Assembly (NCBI GenBank): GCA_030844895.1
Contig: CM061231.1
Coordinates: 157,571,889-157,635,888 of the forward strand
From: Ambrosia x helenae
Lineage: Eukaryota; Streptophyta; Magnoliopsida; Asterales; Asteraceae
Reading direction: 5' to 3'
DNA: 64,000 bases
This document shows, in pieces, positions 61,326 through 64,000 of this stretch. The stretch's first letter is position 1, and every line of letters starts with the position of its first letter. The position numbers and the translations under genes are program-made. Under the pieces are notes generated by a model that was not told the DNA's origin, made no database searches, and saw only the letters and a program-made list of their open reading frames with translations.

Positions 61326-62352
61326 CTAATATTTACTTAACATTGGTTTTACTTTTTAATCTCGACAATGAAACATACAACTAGGCTATCAATGAAAACT
61401 TGGGATTTCAAATACAACCCAATTGTCGATAGCGAATTAGCGATTGTCTATAAATTTTGTTTATCATCATCATTGCGAAACATACATAAAATAGAAAATT
61501 TGCGTCGTTACAACTTGAACGGAATCTTCTTGTCAAAATGCATCAAACTTATTCGTAGAACACATATGTTTTGCATCTGTATTTTCTTCGAATATTATTT
61601 CAGCTTCAATAACGCATCCGACATGTTTAGTAATTTGTAGTCTTGTTGGACAACCATTTTGTTGATAGTTGAATTACACGTGGGATCATTACAGACATTG
61701 GATTCTAAGATGTAAAATTGTAACATGACTTTAAGAAAGTGTGGGGACATAGCGGGCCAACAACTCGACCGAGGTTGGATAGTCGGTTCTCGGTCACCAC
61801 ATATATAAAATGACTATTATTCATTTTTTTATGTTTTATTTATTTTTCTGAACGGCCAGAGAATACTTAGAGGACCTTTCTATTAGAGATGCATCAAATT
61901 CTCATTGTTATAATCGTATATTTTGGATATGTATTTTTATGTCAAAGTCAAAGTCTTGGTTTTGGTCAAATTCATAGTTAAAGTTGTTATTAGTATTTAA
62001 TATTTGTAGATTATGTCTTTTCTTCATTGTATATATATATATATCTTGTATGAATTATGAATAAAATGTGGTTAATCATTCTCTTATACTTTCTATTCCC
62101 ACCCCCACCTTCTATTTCAACCTCCCTTTTAAAGCGCCTAGCTTAGGCTTAAGCTAGGCGTTTCAGGTCAAATCATACGAGGTGGCAAGAAAAAGCTGAC
62201 ATTTTGATTCAAAGCGCCTAGCTTTGACCTAAGCTAGGTGCTTTGGATCAAAATTTAATTTTGGTTGTTTTTTTGATACTTTGTAGTGTTTTTTATTTTT
62301 TCATTTATTTAATAAAATAATTAAATTAATTAACTCTAAAAGTGTTTATTAG
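61326..62352. other. AT-rich DNA between solo LTR and satellite
   Basis: One 90-codon frame at 61368-61640 matches nothing I recognise and has ordinary AT-rich composition; I do not call it a gene. Contains the palindromes at 62135-62243. Confidence 0.45.
62135..62160. repeat. Perfect 11-bp-stem palindrome, with an imperfect second copy
   Basis: CGCCTAGCTTA, loop GGCT, TAAGCTAGGCG. A second, imperfect version lies at about 62214-62243 (GCGCCTAGCTTTGACCTAAG then CTAGGTGC). Confidence 0.85.
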
Positions 62353-64000
62353 AAACCGGTACGGTTCGTCACCGGGTGGTCAGTTTTAAACCGGTACAGT
62401 TCGTTACCGGACCTGATCGGGTCGATACGATCCGGGTGGATAACGGGCCGGTCAGTTCGAAACCGGTACGTTTCGTTACCGGACCTGATCGGGTCAACAC
62501 GATCCGGTGGATAACGGGTCGGTCAGTTCGAAACCAGCACGGTTCGTTACCGGACCCGATCGGGTCGATACGATCCGGGAGGATAACGGGCCGATCAGTT
62601 CGAAACCGGTACGGCTCGTTACCGGGTGGTCAATTGAAACCGGTACGGTTCGTTACCGGACCTGATCGGGTCAAAACTGACCGGGTGGCTAACGGGCCGG
62701 TCAGTTCGAAACCGGTACGGTTCGTTATCGGGTGATCAGTTCGAAACCGGTATGGTTCGTTACCAGACCTGATCGGGTCGATACGATCCGGGTGGATAAC
62801 GAGCCGGTCAGTTCGAAAACCGGTACAGTTCGTTACCCTGATCGGGTCGATATCATCCGGGTGAATAACGAGCCAGTCAGTTCGAAACCGGTACGGTTCG
62901 TTACCGGGCGGTCAGTTCGAAACTGGTACTGTTCGTTACTGGACCTAATCGGGTCAATACGATCCGGGTGGATAACGGGCCGGTTAGTTCAAAACCCGTA
63001 CGGTTCGTTATCGGGCAGTCAGTTTGAAACCGGTACTGTTCGTTACCGGACCTGATCGGGTCGATACAATCCGAGTGGATAACGGGCCGGTCAGTTCGAA
63101 ATCGGTACGGTTCGTTAGCGGGCGGTCAGTTCGAAACCGGTACGGTTCGTTACCGGACCTAATTGGGTCAATACGATCCGGGTGGATAACGGGCCGGTCA
63201 GTTCGAAACCGGTACGGTTCGTTACCGGGCGGTCAGTTCGAAACCGGTACGGTTCGTTACCGGACCTGATTGGGTCGATACGATCCGGGTGGATAACGGG
63301 CCGGTCAGTTCGAAACAGGTACAGTTCGTTACCCTGATCGGGTCGATACGATCCGGGTAGATAACGAGCCGGGCAGTTCGAAACCGGTACGGTTCGTTAC
63401 CGGGCGGTTAGTTCGAAACCGGTACCGTTCGTTACCGGACCAAATCGGGTCAATATGATCAGGGTGGATAACGGGCCGGTCAATTCGATACCGGTACGGT
63501 TCGTTACCGGGCGGTCAGTTTGAAACCGGTACGCTTCGTTACCGGACCTAATCGGAACAATACGATCCGGCTGGATAACGGGCCGGTCAGTTCCAAACCA
63601 GTATGGTTCGTTACCTGAGCTAATCGGGTCGATACGATCCGGGCGGATAACGGGCCGGTCAGTTCGAAACCGGTACGATTCGTTACGGGGCGGTCAGTTT
63701 GAAACCGGTACGGTTCGGTAACGGACCGGATCAGATCCGGTCCGGGTGGATAACGCGCTGGTCAGTTCGAAACCGGTACAGTTTGTTACCCTGATCGGGT
63801 CGATATGATCCGGGTGGATAACGAGCTGGTTAGTTCAAAACTGGTACAGTTCATTACCAGACGGTCAGTTCGAAACATGTACGGTTCGTTACCGGACCTA
63901 ATCGAGTCAATATGATCCGGGTGGATAACGGGCCGGTTAGTTCGAAACCGTACGGTTCGTTACCGGACCTAATCGGGTCAATACGATCTGGGTGGATAAC
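62353..64000 (+). repeat. Satellite-like tandem array, runs off the right edge
   Basis: At least 1.65 kb of units containing GATAACGGGCCGGTCAGTTC, GAAACCGGTACGGTTCGTTA and GATCGGGTCGATACGATCC. The basic period is about 71 bp. Many units carry one extra about 34-bp copy of the GGTCAGTTCGAAACCGG block, giving about 105 bp. CCGGTA and TACCGG in each unit can pair as a small hairpin. Open frames in it (SSKPVRFVTGPDRVDTIR) are a by-product of the repeat. Confidence 0.9.

Noticed and set aside
61368..61640. 90-codon frame right of the second solo LTR
   Set aside because: No domain, no introns or neighbours to support it, ordinary AT-rich composition.
62376..63269. Open frames of 81-119 codons repeating SSKPVRFVTG
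   Set aside because: A by-product of the satellite unit, which is open in this frame by chance; units with length changes break it.

Overview
This is nuclear DNA from a flowering plant, most likely a eudicot. Genes are spaced far apart, have many introns with GT-AG borders, and encode proteins whose closest recognisable relatives are Arabidopsis proteins. Most of the window is AT-rich DNA made of nested transposons, MITEs, solo LTRs and microsatellites. An Asteraceae source is a guess from the general look of the repeats and cannot be shown from this sequence alone. There is no operon, CRISPR array or other prokaryotic feature.

Layout. 1-19.7 kb is gene-poor: a minus-strand Helitron dimer (3742-4785) and a related copy (about 598-1292), a decayed Harbinger transposase end (about 7.1-7.3 kb), a Tourist-like element swollen by a GGT minisatellite (10455-11574), a Mutator-like element with about 330-bp inverted repeats and a 9-bp target duplication (11785-14908), several MITEs, and a 1-kb solo LTR (17262-18275) inserted in a reverse-transcriptase-type coding fragment. 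At 19733-22167 (minus) lies a single-exon PPR gene orthologous to Arabidopsis At5g02860, broken in this sequence by one missing base. At 26023-34600 (plus) lies a 24-exon gene encoding a 933-residue membrane protein of the At5g58100 family; all exon joins keep frame.

From 35.0 to 57.5 kb there are three tandem minus-strand copies (A, B, C) of a five-exon NiaP/OCT7-like major facilitator gene. B and C are intact; A has lost one base in exon 2. Fragments of the 3' half of the 24-exon gene lie just beyond the 3' ends of B and C, so the duplicated unit was 'end of the At5g58100-like gene plus transporter'. The A-B gap is enlarged by a 4.7-kb Helitron (38976-43693) that carries pieces of an NDR-type kinase gene and an NPH3/BTB gene and has three about 620-bp tandem units, and by a young 5.3-kb chromovirus-type Ty3/gypsy element (43884-49192) whose two LTRs look identical.

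57.5-64 kb has (AAT)n tracts, another Helitron 3' end, a second solo LTR of the same family as the first (60388-61320), a strong 11-bp-stem hairpin, and from about 62353 to the right edge a satellite-like array with about 71- and 105-bp units.

The host genes are a plastid/mitochondrial-type PPR protein, a membrane protein whose Arabidopsis relative is linked to pollen wall formation, and nicotinate/organic-cation-type transporters. Nothing in the sequence ties them into one pathway; their shared history is local duplication and transposon insertion.
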